Counted from the stretch's first letter, positions 44,650 to 54,724 are shown. The stretch: 64,000 nt of DNA from Rhizobium sp. BK376 (GCF_004341625.1 NZ_SLZG01000007.1:219232-283231), one strand, 5' to 3'. Made by a program: numbers and translations. Notes: generated by a model from the letters alone, not told the origin.

Positions 44650-45870
44650 TTATGAACGGTGGGCGTTGAGCGAGATGACGTTGTGCATCGTCTCGTCGGC
44701 CGTCGAAAGGAATTTCTTGATATTGCGAGCAGCCTGGCGGATGCGATGCTCGTTTTCAACGAGCGCCAGGCGCACATAGTCATCGCCCATCTCGCCGAAA
44801 CCTATGCCCGGAGCGACGGCAACGTCAGCCTTTTCTACGAGCAGCTTGGAGAATTCCAGCGAGCCGAGATGACGGAACTTTTCTGGGATCTTCGCCCAGG
44901 CGAACATGGTCGCCTCCGGCGGAGGAACCTCGAAGCCGGCCTTGCCGAAGCTCTCAACCATAACGTCGCGACGACGCTTGTAGACGCTGCGCACTTCCGC
45001 GATGTCGGAGCCGTCACCGTTCAGCGCGTGGGTTGCCGCAACCTGGATCGGCGTGAAAGCACCGTAATCAAGGTAGGACTTGACGCGGGTCAGCGCTGCG
45101 ATAAGCCGCTCGTTGCCGACGGCAAAGCCCATGCGCCAGCCGGGCATGGAAAATGTCTTGGACATCGAGGTGAATTCGACCGTCACGTCTATCGCGCCCG
45201 GGACTTCGAGCACTGACGGAGGCGGTGCATCGTTGAAGTAGATTTCGGAATAGGCCAGATCCGAGAGCACGATGATGTCGTGCTTCTTCGCGAAGGCGAC
45301 GACTTCCTTGTAGAAATCGAGCGTCGCCACATAGGCGGTCGGATTCGACGGGTAGTTGAGAATCAGCGCCAGCGGCTTCGGGATCGAATGACGTACCGCC
45401 CGCTCCAGCGGAGGGAAGAAGCTGTCGTCGGGCTCGACTGACAGGGAGCGGATAACGCCGCCCGCCATCAGGAAGCCGAAAGCGTGGATCGGGTAGGTCG
45501 GGTTCGGGCAGAGAATCACGTCGCCAGGAGCGGTGATCGCCTGCGCCATGTTGGCGAAGCCTTCCTTGGAGCCGAGCGTGGCTACAACCTGCGTATCGGG
45601 ATTGAGCTTCACGCCGAAGCGGCGCGCATAATAGGCCGCCTGGGCCCGGCGCAGTCCCGGAATGCCCTTGGAGGATGAGTAACGGTGCGTACGCGGATCC
45701 TGAACCACTTCGCACAGCTTGTCGACGATCGCCTTCGGAGTCGGAAGGTCCGGATTGCCCATGCCGAGGTCGATGATGTCAGCCCCACCCGCTCGCGCGC
45801 TGGCTTTCAAACGGTTGACCTGTTCGAAAACGTAAGGCGGCAAGCGTCGGACTTTATGAAACTCTTCCAT
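44650..45870 (-). CDS. AlaC-like PLP-dependent aminotransferase
   Basis: A 406-residue class I/II aminotransferase: DLGMGNPDLPTP, RYSSSKGIPGLRRA, GSKEGFANM, ILNYPSNPTAYVA, VLSDLAYSEIYF and the PLP lysine in SMSKTFSMPGWRMGF. The sequence resembles AlaC (glutamate-pyruvate aminotransferase) and LL-diaminopimelate aminotransferase relatives; position directly before hom is typical for the AlaC-like group of rhizobia. ATG 45870 is preferred because GAGGAAAGAG precedes it; 45882 is the alternative. Confidence 0.9.
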   Translation of the reverse strand: MEEFHKVRRLPPYVFEQVNRLKASARAGGADIIDLGMGNPDLPTPKAIVDKLCEVVQDPRTHRYSSSKGIPGLRRAQAAYYARRFGVKLNPDTQVVATLGSKEGFANMAQAITAPGDVILCPNPTYPIHAFGFLMAGGVIRSLSVEPDDSFFPPLERAVRHSIPKPLALILNYPSNPTAYVATLDFYKEVVAFAKKHDIIVLSDLAYSEIYFNDAPPPSVLEVPGAIDVTVEFTSMSKTFSMPGWRMGFAVGNERLIAALTRVKSYLDYGAFTPIQVAATHALNGDGSDIAEVRSVYKRRRDVMVESFGKAGFEVPPPEATMFAWAKIPEKFRHLGSLEFSKLLVEKADVAVAPGIGFGEMGDDYVRLALVENEHRIRQAARNIKKFLSTADETMHNVISLNAHRS

Positions 45871-46099
45871 CTCTTTCCTCATGGGACTCAGCCACTATGG
45901 CTGCAACGAAGTTCGTTCGTCTCCCGAACAGCCGCGACACGAACTTCGAAATCGCGGCGCCCGTATTCTCACCTGATGCAAATGGATGCGGTGAATCTGA
46001 GGCAGTCAGCCCTTCAGATTCGTCATGAACCAGCAGGATACATCAAATTCAGCCTGTCGGAACGCTTTGCGTCCAAATTGCCGGAAAGGCAAGGCTATT

Positions 46100-46513
46100 T
46101 TACTGGCTCTGTTGCTTGATCTGATCGAGCGTATCCTGGCCATGTTCGGCGGCAAGCTTGCGCATCTCGGCGACGCGCTTGTCGTATTCGGCCTGGCTGA
46201 TCGCACCGGATTTGTGCGCGGCGCCGAGTGCCGTCAGCTGCTTTTGCAGATCGGTGGCCTGATCGTTGCTGATCTGGACATTGGCGGCCGTCGGCGGATT
46301 GTTGAATGTGGGGAAACCATCCGAGGTATGATCGGTCGTCGATTCGTTCAGCGGCTTCCCGCTGGCCGACTTTACGATGACGGCCTGTGGCGCCTGGCGC
46401 TTTGCGGCCCAGGCCGCTCGCTCCGCCGGCGTCGAGCATCCCGCCAATGCCAGCATCAAGACGCCGCATACCAGGAAATATCGGTCGAACCCCGTCACCA
46501 TACCGCCGCTCAT
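46100..46513 (-). CDS. Small lipoprotein with SHOCT-like C terminus
   Basis: A 137-residue protein with a lipoprotein signal (YFLVCGVLMLALAGC; lipobox LAGC) and a C-terminal short helical hairpin (LGAAHKSGAISQAEYDKRV) like the SHOCT oligomerisation motif. ATG 46513 is used; ATG 46501 (MVTGFDRYF) is also possible. Function unknown. Divergent from phaC. Confidence 0.7.
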   Translation of the reverse strand: MSGGMVTGFDRYFLVCGVLMLALAGCSTPAERAAWAAKRQAPQAVIVKSASGKPLNESTTDHTSDGFPTFNNPPTAANVQISNDQATDLQKQLTALGAAHKSGAISQAEYDKRVAEMRKLAAEHGQDTLDQIKQQSQ

Positions 46514-46668
46514 AAATCGCCCTATCTGTCCTGCGCCCGCGTCGCAAACTGTTAGAGTTGTCGGCGCGGCAAAGCAAGAGTGTCAACTACCCGTCTTGGA
46601 ACTTGTATTCCGTTTCCAGCAAGATGTACAAATGGAAAACAGACTGAGCTGCCGCCGGAGGATGATGC

Positions 46669-48513
46669 GTGACCGACAGCAAGCGGGATTCAAGTGAGGG
46701 CAAAAGCTCCGATTTCGATTCGAAATCGCTTGAGGCCTATATCGTTAAAGATCCCGAAGCGATGGCCATGAATTTCGCGCGCGCGCTCGAAAATCTCGGC
46801 CAGGCTGCATCCGCGTGGCTCGGCCCGCGCGAACGCGGGGAGCGGCCGGAAACGCTGGCCGACCCGATGACCGACATGGTCAAGACCCTTTCGAAGGTTG
46901 CGGAATATTGGCTCTCCGATCCCCGTCGCACCCTGGAGGCGCAGACCCATCTGCTATCCGGCTATTTCGGGCTCTGGACCCAGACCATGCAGCGGCTGGC
47001 GGGCAATGAGACGGCACCCGAGGCAGACGAACCTTCTGTCAAGGACAGGCGGTTTGCCGACGAGGACTGGCGGAAAAACCCCTTCTTTGCCTTCCTGCGC
47101 CAGACGTACCAGTTGACGTCGGGCTGGACCGAGAAACTGGTCAATGATGCGGAAGGGCTCGACGACCATACGCGCCATAAAGCCTCCTTCTACGTCAAGC
47201 AGATCACGGCTGCACTGTCACCGACTAACTTCGTCGCCACCAATCCGCAGCTCTATCGCGAAACCGTCGCTTCCAACGCGGAGAATCTCGTTAGGGGCAT
47301 GAAGATGTTTGCCGAGGACATCGGCGCCGGCGGCGGAGACCTTCGGCTGCGGCAGACCGACATGAGCAAGTTTGCGATCGGTACCAACATGGCGCTGACG
47401 CCGGGAAAGGTTATCGCGCAAAGCGACGTCTGCCAGATCGTCCAATATGAACCCTCCACGGAAACGGTGCTGAAGCGACCACTGCTGATCTGCCCGCCGT
47501 GGATCAACAAGTTCTACATTCTCGATCTCAATCCGCAGAAATCCTTTATCAAATGGTGCGTCGAGCAGGGACACACGGTCTTCGTCATCTCCTGGGTCAA
47601 CCCGGATGCCCGGCATGCCGAGAAGGATTGGACGTCCTATGCAAGGGAAGGCATCGATTTCGGACTTGAGACCGTCGAGAAGGCGACAGGCGAAAAGGAA
47701 GTCAACGCCATCGGCTACTGCGTCGGCGGCACGCTGCTGGCGGCGACGCTTGCTCTTCATGCCAAGGAAAAGAACAAGCGCATCAAGACCGCAACCTTCC
47801 TGACGACCCAGGTCGATTTCACCCATGCCGGCGATCTCAAGGTCTTTGTCGATGAGGAGCAGATTTCCGCGCTGGAAGCCCAGATGAGTGTGACGGGCTA
47901 TCTCGACGGATCGAAGATGGCGACGGCCTTCAACATGCTGCGCGCCTCGGAACTGATCTGGCCCTATTTCGTCAACAACTACCTCAAGGGCCAGGAGCCC
48001 CTGCCCTTCGACCTGCTTTTCTGGAATGCCGATTCGACCCGCATGGCGTCAGCCAATCATTCCTTCTATCTGCGCAACTGCTACCTCAACAACACGTTGA
48101 GCAAGGGAACGATGGAACTGGACGGCAAGAAGCTGTCGCTCAAGGACGTCAAAATTCCCATTTACAATCTCGCTACCCGTGAGGACCACATAGCCCCGGC
48201 GAAATCGGTCTTCCTCGGCAGCGGCCTGTTTGGCGGTCCGGTCGAATTCGTTGTCACCGGCTCGGGACATATCGCCGGCGTCGTCAACCCCCCGGACAAG
48301 CTCAAGTACCAGTTCTGGACCGGCGGCAAGCCGGCCGGCGACTATCAACAGTGGCTGGAGGAGGCGAAGGAGACGCCGGGCTCGTGGTGGACGCATTGGC
48401 AGGCGTGGATCGAAGCGCAGGATGCCAAGCGCGTGCCGGCCCGCAAACCCGGTGGCGGCGCATTGAACGCCATCGAGGAAGCGCCGGGCTCCTACGTCAT
48501 GGAACGCGCCTGA
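46669..48513 (+). CDS. phaC: Class I poly(3-hydroxyalkanoate) synthase
   Basis: A 614-residue PHA polymerase with the N-terminal PhaC domain (DWRKNPFFAFLRQTY, WTEKLV) and an alpha/beta-hydrolase core. The lipase-like box is GYCVGG with catalytic C351; other motifs are PPWINKFYILDL, FVISWVNPD, and the histidine region GSGHIAGVVNPP. It polymerises 3-hydroxyacyl-CoA into storage granules. The start is GTG with GGAGG about nine bases upstream. Single-gene unit; phaAB lie elsewhere. Confidence 0.96.
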   Translation: MTDSKRDSSEGKSSDFDSKSLEAYIVKDPEAMAMNFARALENLGQAASAWLGPRERGERPETLADPMTDMVKTLSKVAEYWLSDPRRTLEAQTHLLSGYFGLWTQTMQRLAGNETAPEADEPSVKDRRFADEDWRKNPFFAFLRQTYQLTSGWTEKLVNDAEGLDDHTRHKASFYVKQITAALSPTNFVATNPQLYRETVASNAENLVRGMKMFAEDIGAGGGDLRLRQTDMSKFAIGTNMALTPGKVIAQSDVCQIVQYEPSTETVLKRPLLICPPWINKFYILDLNPQKSFIKWCVEQGHTVFVISWVNPDARHAEKDWTSYAREGIDFGLETVEKATGEKEVNAIGYCVGGTLLAATLALHAKEKNKRIKTATFLTTQVDFTHAGDLKVFVDEEQISALEAQMSVTGYLDGSKMATAFNMLRASELIWPYFVNNYLKGQEPLPFDLLFWNADSTRMASANHSFYLRNCYLNNTLSKGTMELDGKKLSLKDVKIPIYNLATREDHIAPAKSVFLGSGLFGGPVEFVVTGSGHIAGVVNPPDKLKYQFWTGGKPAGDYQQWLEEAKETPGSWWTHWQAWIEAQDAKRVPARKPGGGALNAIEEAPGSYVMERA

Positions 48514-48558
48514 GGCGCATTCTTTCGGTCATGCTCGCGCAAAACAGCAAGATATTTC

Positions 48559-49308
48559 ATGCTCTTCGATAAGCCCCTCGTCCCTGCCCGCCTCATTTCC
48601 CGCTACAAGCGTTTCCTTTTCGATGCAGAGCTTGAGAGCAGCGAAATCATTACGGGTTCGTGTCCGAATACCGGCTCGATGCAGGGCTTGACGACACCGG
48701 GCTCACGCATCTGGCTTTCCGAACATGACAGTCCTACGCGAAAATATCGCCACGTCTTCGAGATGATCGAAGCCGATGGAACGATCGTTGGGGTCAACAC
48801 CGCAATGCCGAACCGGGTGGCGGCGGAGGCCATTGCCTTGGGACAGGTCGCGGATCTCGGGGACTACACGACTGTCCGGCGCGAGCAGAAATACGGCCGC
48901 AATTCGCGTATCGACCTTCTCTTGACCGATCCGCTCAGGCCTACCACCTATGTCGAGGTCAAGAACGTGCATTTCATGCGGACACCGGCTCTTGCGGAAT
49001 TTCCCGATACGGTGACAGCGCGCGGCGCCAAGCACCTGGAAGAGCTTGGCGACATGGCCGAAGCGGGTCACCGCGCGGTGATGCTATATGTCATACAGCG
49101 GCATGATTGCGATCGCTTCCGGATATGCTCCGATCTCGACCGCTTCTATGCCAGCGCGTTCGATCGAGCGCTCACACGCGGTGTCGAAGCCTATGCTCTC
49201 AAATGCCAGATTTCGCCGAGTGAAATAATACCTGCGGGATTGATACCGATAGACGAACCCGGCATAGCTGCATTATGTAAAAGTGTAGAAAAGACTGCTG
49301 AAAGCTGA
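48559..49308 (+). CDS. sfsA: SfsA family protein (DNA/RNA nuclease)
   Basis: A 249-residue SfsA protein: RLISRYKRFLFDAEL at the N terminus, CPNTGSMQGL, REQKYGRNSRIDLLL and the PD-(D/E)xK-like YVEVKNVHFM with catalytic E and K, then FPDTVTARGAKHLEEL. SfsA in E. coli was linked to sugar fermentation control and has a nuclease fold. It lies 3 bp before map and starts the sfsA-map-radC operon. Confidence 0.93.
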   Translation: MLFDKPLVPARLISRYKRFLFDAELESSEIITGSCPNTGSMQGLTTPGSRIWLSEHDSPTRKYRHVFEMIEADGTIVGVNTAMPNRVAAEAIALGQVADLGDYTTVRREQKYGRNSRIDLLLTDPLRPTTYVEVKNVHFMRTPALAEFPDTVTARGAKHLEELGDMAEAGHRAVMLYVIQRHDCDRFRICSDLDRFYASAFDRALTRGVEAYALKCQISPSEIIPAGLIPIDEPGIAALCKSVEKTAES

Positions 49309-49311
49309 TCC

Positions 49312-50142
49312 ATGGTGAATTACATCGAAGCGTCGACGGCGCCGTCTAAAAATACAGGTGCCATCCGCCTCTACGGTCCGGATGCGTTCGAAGGGATGCG
49401 CAAAGCGTGCCAACTCACGGCGCGTTGCCTTGACGAGCTCGCAGCGCTTGTACAACCCGGCATCCCGACCGACGATATCGACCGTTTCGTATTCGAGTAC
49501 GGCATGGATCACGGCGCCTATCCCGCGACCCTCAACTATCGCGGATACACCAAATCGACCTGCACCTCGATCAATCACGTCGTCTGTCACGGCATCCCCA
49601 ATGAGAAGCCACTGCGCGAAGGCGATATCGTCAACATCGACGTCACCTTCGTGCTGGATGGCTGGCACGGCGATTCCAGCCGCATGTATCCGGTAGGCCT
49701 GATCAAGCGTTCGGCGGAACGGCTGCTGGAAGTGACCTACGAGTCGCTGATGCGAGGCATTGCAGCCGTGCGCCCCGGTGCGCGAACGGGAGCCATCGGT
49801 GAAGCGATCCAGGTCTATGCGGAGGCAGAGCGCTGCTCGGTCGTGCGCGACTTCTGCGGACATGGCGTCGGCAGCCTTTTTCACGATTCGCCGAATATCC
49901 TGCACTATGGCCGGGCCGGCGAAGGACCGGAACTGCGCGAGGGCATGATCTTTACCATCGAGCCCATGATCAATCTCGGCCGGCCGCATGTCAAAGTGCT
50001 CGGCGACGGTTGGACTGCGGTCACGCGCGACCGGTCGCTATCGGCGCAATACGAACACACCGTCGGTGTCACCGCCACGGGCTGCGAGATATTCACATTG
50101 TCGCCAGCCGGTCTGGATCGGCCGGGCTTGCCTCCTCTCTAG
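49312..50142 (+). CDS. map: Type I methionine aminopeptidase
   Basis: A 276-residue metalloprotease: YPATLNYRGYTKSTCTSIN, HGIPNEKPLREGDIVNIDVT with the first metal aspartate, GWHGDSSRMY with the second, CGHGVGSLFHDSPNILHYG with metal and substrate histidines, MIFTIEPM with a metal glutamate, and YEHTVGVT with the last glutamate. It removes N-terminal methionine. It starts 3 bp after sfsA and ends 8 bp before radC. Confidence 0.96.
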   Translation: MVNYIEASTAPSKNTGAIRLYGPDAFEGMRKACQLTARCLDELAALVQPGIPTDDIDRFVFEYGMDHGAYPATLNYRGYTKSTCTSINHVVCHGIPNEKPLREGDIVNIDVTFVLDGWHGDSSRMYPVGLIKRSAERLLEVTYESLMRGIAAVRPGARTGAIGEAIQVYAEAERCSVVRDFCGHGVGSLFHDSPNILHYGRAGEGPELREGMIFTIEPMINLGRPHVKVLGDGWTAVTRDRSLSAQYEHTVGVTATGCEIFTLSPAGLDRPGLPPL

Positions 50143-50150
50143 GGTGACCC

Positions 50151-51002
50151 ATGGCCAAGAGCCCCGCTCCATCTGCGGACTACGGCAATCAGCCGATCGA
50201 CGATAGCGGGATTTTGGAAACGGAGGGCGATACGCCGCTCTTTGACGAGCGATTGTTCTTTGCAGAGCAGCCTCCGAAAAGCAGTAGCCTGAAAAGGCCG
50301 GCAAAGCTTTCTGCCGCTCCTGCCGACATGAGCAATCACTATCACGGCCACCGCGAGCGCCTGCGCAATCGCTTCCGCGACGGAGGTGAAGCGGCGCTTG
50401 CCGACTACGAGGTCCTTGAGCTGCTGCTCTTTCGGCTTATTCCTCGCCGCGATACCAAGCCGATCGCCAAGGCGCTCATCGACCGTTTCGGAACGCTCGG
50501 CGGCGTTATTGGAGCACCGGCTGTGCTGCTGCAGGAGGTCAAGGGTGTCGGCGAAGCAGTGGCACTCGATCTCAAGCTGGTGGCGACGGTTGCACAGCGC
50601 ATGCTGAAGAGCGAACTTCGCGGCAAGCAGGTGCTGGCTTCGTGGTCATCTGTCATCGACTACTGCCACACGGCGATGGCCCACGAATCGCGCGAACAAT
50701 TTCGCCTCCTCTTCCTCGACAAGCGCAACGCGTTGATTGCAGACGAGGTGCAAGGCCTTGGTACCGTCGATCATACGCCGGTCTACCCACGCGAAGTGGT
50801 CAAGCGTGCCCTGGAACTATCGGCTACCGCTTTGATTCTGGTCCATAACCATCCATCAGGCGACCCGACACCGTCCCGCGCCGATATCGACATGACGAAG
50901 ATGATCATCGACACCGCGAAGCCTCTCGGCATTACCGTCCATGATCACATCATCATCGGCAAGGACGGACATGCGAGCCTTAGAGGCTTGCGTCTGATCT
51001 GA
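50151..51002 (+). CDS. radC: RadC family JAB-domain protein
   Basis: A 283-residue protein: an N-terminal helix-hairpin-helix-like region (HRERLRNRFRDGGEAALADY, LLLFRLIPRRDTKPIAKAL) and a C-terminal RadC/JAB metalloprotease-fold domain with FRLLFLDKRNALI, YPREVVKRAL and the metal motif HNHPSGDPTPSRAD. The family's role in DNA repair is uncertain. Last gene of the sfsA-map-radC unit. Confidence 0.94.
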   Translation: MAKSPAPSADYGNQPIDDSGILETEGDTPLFDERLFFAEQPPKSSSLKRPAKLSAAPADMSNHYHGHRERLRNRFRDGGEAALADYEVLELLLFRLIPRRDTKPIAKALIDRFGTLGGVIGAPAVLLQEVKGVGEAVALDLKLVATVAQRMLKSELRGKQVLASWSSVIDYCHTAMAHESREQFRLLFLDKRNALIADEVQGLGTVDHTPVYPREVVKRALELSATALILVHNHPSGDPTPSRADIDMTKMIIDTAKPLGITVHDHIIIGKDGHASLRGLRLI

Positions 51003-51199
51003 AGATCAGATGTGCCGCGATCGTTATCGCGATAGCCTTCTCATCCTCACCTCATTTAAGTTTCAGGTATTCGTCAGCATGCTTTGGCATAGACTGGATG
51101 CTCCCGATCCGGTCCCATCCCGCCCCTGATGCTGGCAACCGACGGAAGCAACTACTGTGACCGTCGCCGGCTGTTTGGCGTGGTCTGCCCGGAGCTTCC

Positions 51200-51796
51200 A
51201 TGCCCAAGACTGCGTCACGCCCTGCTTCGTCTGTCCGCCTTCTTCGCCAGGGGCTGCTTTGCACGCTTGCGCTGCTCGCGCTTCTGGTTGGCGGTTTCTA
51301 TGGCTACATGCTCGCGACCACAAACTTCCACGCCGTCGTTCCAGGAGAGGTCTATCGCTCGTCGCAGCCATCCGCTTCGACGATCGCCGAATTCCAGAAA
51401 GACTACGGTATCAAGACGATCATCAACCTGCGCGGCGACAATAGCGGTAGCGACTGGTACGATGATGAAATCGCAGCCGCCAGGAAACTCGATATAAACC
51501 ACATCGATTTCGGCATGTCTTCCGGCCGGGAACTGACACAGCCGGAGGCCGCACGTCTCGTCGAACTAATGCGCGATGCGCCGAAGCCCCTCCTGATCCA
51601 TTGCCAGGCCGGGGCGGACCGCACGGGTCTCGCCGCTGCTCTTTATCTCGCCGCGATTTCGAAGCGTAGCGAAACGGTTGCCGAAGGACAGATGTCGATT
51701 ATCTACGGTCACATCCCGCTTTCGATCAGCCGCGCCTACGCCATGGACAGAAGTTTTGAAAAACTCGAGCCCTGGCTCGGCTTTTCCAGCTCTTGA
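51200..51796 (+). CDS. Membrane-anchored dual-specificity/tyrosine phosphatase
   Basis: A 198-residue protein with an N-terminal membrane helix (LCTLALLALLVGGFYGYML) and a cysteine-phosphatase domain: VYRSSQPSASTIAEFQKDYG, IINLRGDN, and the P-loop IHCQAGADRTG with catalytic C135 and the following arginine. The likely general-acid aspartate is in the preceding FGMSSGREL loop region but is not clear. Probably faces the periplasm. Substrate unknown; alone between radC and sthA. Confidence 0.85.
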   Translation: MPKTASRPASSVRLLRQGLLCTLALLALLVGGFYGYMLATTNFHAVVPGEVYRSSQPSASTIAEFQKDYGIKTIINLRGDNSGSDWYDDEIAAARKLDINHIDFGMSSGRELTQPEAARLVELMRDAPKPLLIHCQAGADRTGLAAALYLAAISKRSETVAEGQMSIIYGHIPLSISRAYAMDRSFEKLEPWLGFSSS

Positions 51797-51897
51797 GCTA
51801 CCAACGTTAGACAATCTGTAACATTGACCGGCTACCGATTGATGAGCGACATTTACTGTCGCGATATTGTTCCAATTCAATCATTCGGGGCTTTTCG

Positions 51898-53304
51898 ATG
51901 TATCAATACGATCTCGTCGTCGTGGGCAGCGGTCCGGCTGGACGCAGAGGCGCCATACAGGCAGCCAAGCTCGGCAAGCGCGTGCTGGTCATCGAGCAAG
52001 GCAAGCGCGTGGGCGGTGTCTCCGTTCACACAGGCACGATCCCCTCCAAGACCCTGCGCGAAACCGCGCTCAACCTTTCGGGCTGGCGCGAGCGCGGCTT
52101 CTATGGCCGGGCCTATCGCGTCAAGCAGGAGATCAGCGCCGAAGATTTGCGCCGCCGCCTGCTCATCACCCTCGATCACGAAGTCGAGGTACTCGAGCAC
52201 CAGTTTGCCCGAAACCGGGTCAGCCACATCAGGGGCAAGGCGAGCTTCGTCGACCCGCAGACGCTTGAGGTAACCAAGGACGACGGTGAAGTTCTTCATG
52301 TCAGCGCAGAGAGCATTCTTCTCGCCGTCGGCACGAAGCCCTTCCGCCCGGACTACATGCCTTTCGACGGAGAAACCATCCTCGACAGCGACGAGATTCT
52401 TGAGATGAAGGCGCTGCCACGGTCGATGGTCGTCATCGGCGCCGGCGTCATCGGCATCGAATACGCGACCATCTTCAGTGCACTGGACACGCAGGTGACC
52501 CTGCTCGACCCCAAGTCGACCATGCTCGATTTCATCGACAAGGAAATCGTCGAGGACTTCACCTATCAGCTGCGCGACCGCAACATGAAGCTGAACCTCG
52601 GCCAGAAGGCCGAGAAGGTTGAAAAGCTTCCTGACGGCAAGGTGGAGCTGACGCTGAGCAATGGCCGGCGCATCGTCACCGACATGGTACTCTTCGCGGC
52701 CGGGCGCATGGGCGCGACGGATACGCTCAATCTTCCCGCTGCGGGCCTTGAAGCGGACAGCCGCGGCCGCCTCAGCGTCAATCCGGAAACCTTTGCCACC
52801 AGCGTTCCCCATATTTTCGCCGCAGGCGATGTCATCGGCTTCCCGAGCCTTGCCTCCACCTCGATGGAACAGGGTCGTATCGCGGCCCGCGTGGCCGTCG
52901 GCGCGATCGCCAAGGAGCCGCAGAAATACTTCCCCTACGGCATCTATGCCGTTCCGGAGATCTCCACCTGCGGCCTGACCGAGGAAGAGGTCAAGGAACG
53001 CGGCATCCCTTATGAATGCGGCATCGCCCGGTTCCGCGAAACCTCGCGCGGCCATATCATGGGCCTGGATACCGGCCTCCTGAAGATGATCTTCTCTCTG
53101 AAGACCCGCCGCCTGCTCGGCGTCCATATCGTCGGCGAAGGCGCTACCGAACTCGTCCATATCGGCCAAGCGGTCCTGAACCTCAAGGGCACGGTCGAAT
53201 ACTTCGTCGAGAACACTTTCAACTACCCGACGCTTGCCGAAGCCTACAAGATCGCCGGCCTCGACGCCGGTAACCGCATGGGCGACATCAAGTCCGAGCT
53301 TTGA
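51898..53304 (+). CDS. sthA: Soluble (Si-specific) NAD(P)+ transhydrogenase
   Basis: A 468-residue flavoprotein of the lipoamide-dehydrogenase fold: FAD motif LVVVGSGPAGRRGAIQAAKL, NAD motif VVIGAGVIGIEYATIF, VLFAAGRMGATDTL, IFAAGDVIGFPSLASTSMEQG and C-terminal NTFNYPTLAEAYKIA. The redox cysteines are absent (GGVSVHTGTIPSKTL), which is the SthA/UdhA hallmark; here even the first cysteine position is serine. It equilibrates NADPH and NADH. Single-gene unit. Confidence 0.94.
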   Translation: MYQYDLVVVGSGPAGRRGAIQAAKLGKRVLVIEQGKRVGGVSVHTGTIPSKTLRETALNLSGWRERGFYGRAYRVKQEISAEDLRRRLLITLDHEVEVLEHQFARNRVSHIRGKASFVDPQTLEVTKDDGEVLHVSAESILLAVGTKPFRPDYMPFDGETILDSDEILEMKALPRSMVVIGAGVIGIEYATIFSALDTQVTLLDPKSTMLDFIDKEIVEDFTYQLRDRNMKLNLGQKAEKVEKLPDGKVELTLSNGRRIVTDMVLFAAGRMGATDTLNLPAAGLEADSRGRLSVNPETFATSVPHIFAAGDVIGFPSLASTSMEQGRIAARVAVGAIAKEPQKYFPYGIYAVPEISTCGLTEEEVKERGIPYECGIARFRETSRGHIMGLDTGLLKMIFSLKTRRLLGVHIVGEGATELVHIGQAVLNLKGTVEYFVENTFNYPTLAEAYKIAGLDAGNRMGDIKSEL

Positions 53305-53341
53305 AGATCAGTCAGTCTACACGGTGCCCATCAAGCCTAGC

Positions 53342-53713
53342 CTAGTCGGCGGCAGCGCGGCAGACGGCCTCAACGTTGTGACCATCGGGATCGAGAACAA
53401 AGGCACCGTAATAGTCGGGATGATAATGGGCTCGGATACCCGGCGGCCCATTGTCTCGGCCTCCCGCGGCGAGTGCGGCTTCGTAAAATCGATCAACCAT
53501 CGCTCTATTCTGCGCCGAGAAAGCTATGTGAACACTGGTTTGAGGCCCGTTTCGATGTCCTATCCAAAAGAAGGCCTTCGGCTTGATCCCATACCCGGCA
53601 AAGGTCTCTCCCTCGGCATAGAGGCGTTCTATACCTAGCGGATGTAACGCTGTGTCATAGAACCCTTTCGATCGTTCCACGTCGGTTACTCCGATTGTGA
53701 TGTGATCCAGCAT
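53342..53713 (-). CDS. VOC family (glyoxalase-like) protein
   Basis: A 123-residue single-domain VOC protein: MLDHITIGVTDVERSKGFYD, ERLYAEG, VHIAFSAQNRAMVDRFYEAAL, AHYHPDYYGAFVLDPDGHNVEAV. This matches small glyoxalase/bleomycin-resistance-like proteins of unknown substrate. ATG 53713 has CCGGAGCAGAT upstream. It converges with sthA. Confidence 0.88.
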   Translation of the reverse strand: MLDHITIGVTDVERSKGFYDTALHPLGIERLYAEGETFAGYGIKPKAFFWIGHRNGPQTSVHIAFSAQNRAMVDRFYEAALAAGGRDNGPPGIRAHYHPDYYGAFVLDPDGHNVEAVCRAAAD

Positions 53714-53920
53714 ATCTGCTCCGGGATTTCCGAGATAACAACTCGGGATCGATGCTGCATCTGTCATCAAAACCGAGTCAAGGACCTCTCAGGATTGATC
53801 ATCTGCATGCGCACCGATAATCTTTCCACCATAACGATCTATTCTCGGTATCGCTTCGGGCTTCTTCACGCTCGGCTGACGGCGCCAACTCCGCATCTGG
53901 AAAAAAGGAAATAGACGGCG

Positions 53921-54724
53921 GTGCGAATAATCTCTCTGAACGCATGGGGCGGCAAGCTTCATGAGCCGCTCTTGCAATATATCGCTGATGTCGATCCCGA
54001 TATCCTGTGCCTGCAGGAAGTCACGCGCACCATCTCGGCAAAGCAGGATTGGCATCTCTATCGCGACCATGATGTCGAGCTTCCGCAGCGCGCCAATCTT
54101 TTCGCAGAGGTCGGCGCGGTCCTGTTAGGACACGACGCTTTTTTCAGCCCGACCGCAAGAGGCGAGCTTCTCGAACGCGATGAGGCGGTTTTCTCAGAGT
54201 TCGGGTTAGCAACCTATGTTCGCCAGTCACTGCCAGTCATTGCGCAAGCGTCCGGCTTCGTGCACGGCGAATTCTCGCCTGACGGATGGGGCGCACATCC
54301 GCGGTCCCGCAACGCTCATTGCATCCGGGTCTTCGATTACAAGCGGCGCTTTCCGCTCACCGTCACCCAGTTTCACGGGCTGCGTGATATCGCCGGCAAA
54401 GGCGACACCCCTGCCCGTCACGCCCAGGCAGATGCTGTTATCGATCTCATAAAGCGTGTCTGGCCCGGCCACGAGCGGCTGGTCGTCTGCGGTGATTTCA
54501 ACGTGCTGCCTGATAGCGTGACTTTCGAAACGCTCGGCAAGCTGGGTCTGACGGATCTCGTCACATCGCGCGGCTTCACGGACACGAGGACGTCCCACTA
54601 CCCGAAAGATGGGCGCTTTGCCGACTATATGCTGGCGAATGAGGCCGTCGGGATCGTCGATTTCGATGTCGTTGCGGCGCCGGAAGTTTCCGATCACCGA
54701 GCGCTGCTGCTCGATATAGAGTGA
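53921..54724 (+). CDS. Endonuclease/exonuclease/phosphatase family protein
   Basis: A 267-residue EEP-fold protein: RIISLNAWGGKL, DPDILCLQEVTR (catalytic Glu), TVTQFHGLRDIAGKGDTPAR, VVCGDFNVLPDS (Asp/Asn pair) and the C-terminal VSDHRALLLDIE (Asp/His pair). It could be a nuclease or a phosphoesterase. The start is GTG 53921, preceded by GACGGC; no strong Shine-Dalgarno is visible. Confidence 0.87.
   Translation: MRIISLNAWGGKLHEPLLQYIADVDPDILCLQEVTRTISAKQDWHLYRDHDVELPQRANLFAEVGAVLLGHDAFFSPTARGELLERDEAVFSEFGLATYVRQSLPVIAQASGFVHGEFSPDGWGAHPRSRNAHCIRVFDYKRRFPLTVTQFHGLRDIAGKGDTPARHAQADAVIDLIKRVWPGHERLVVCGDFNVLPDSVTFETLGKLGLTDLVTSRGFTDTRTSHYPKDGRFADYMLANEAVGIVDFDVVAAPEVSDHRALLLDIE

Noticed and set aside
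45871..46099. Riboswitch or leader upstream of the AlaC-hom operon
   Set aside because: I looked for a SAM-II-like or attenuator structure and saw none that I could support.
51877..53169. Minus-strand 430-codon frame opposite sthA
   Set aside because: Antisense shadow of a clear flavoprotein gene.
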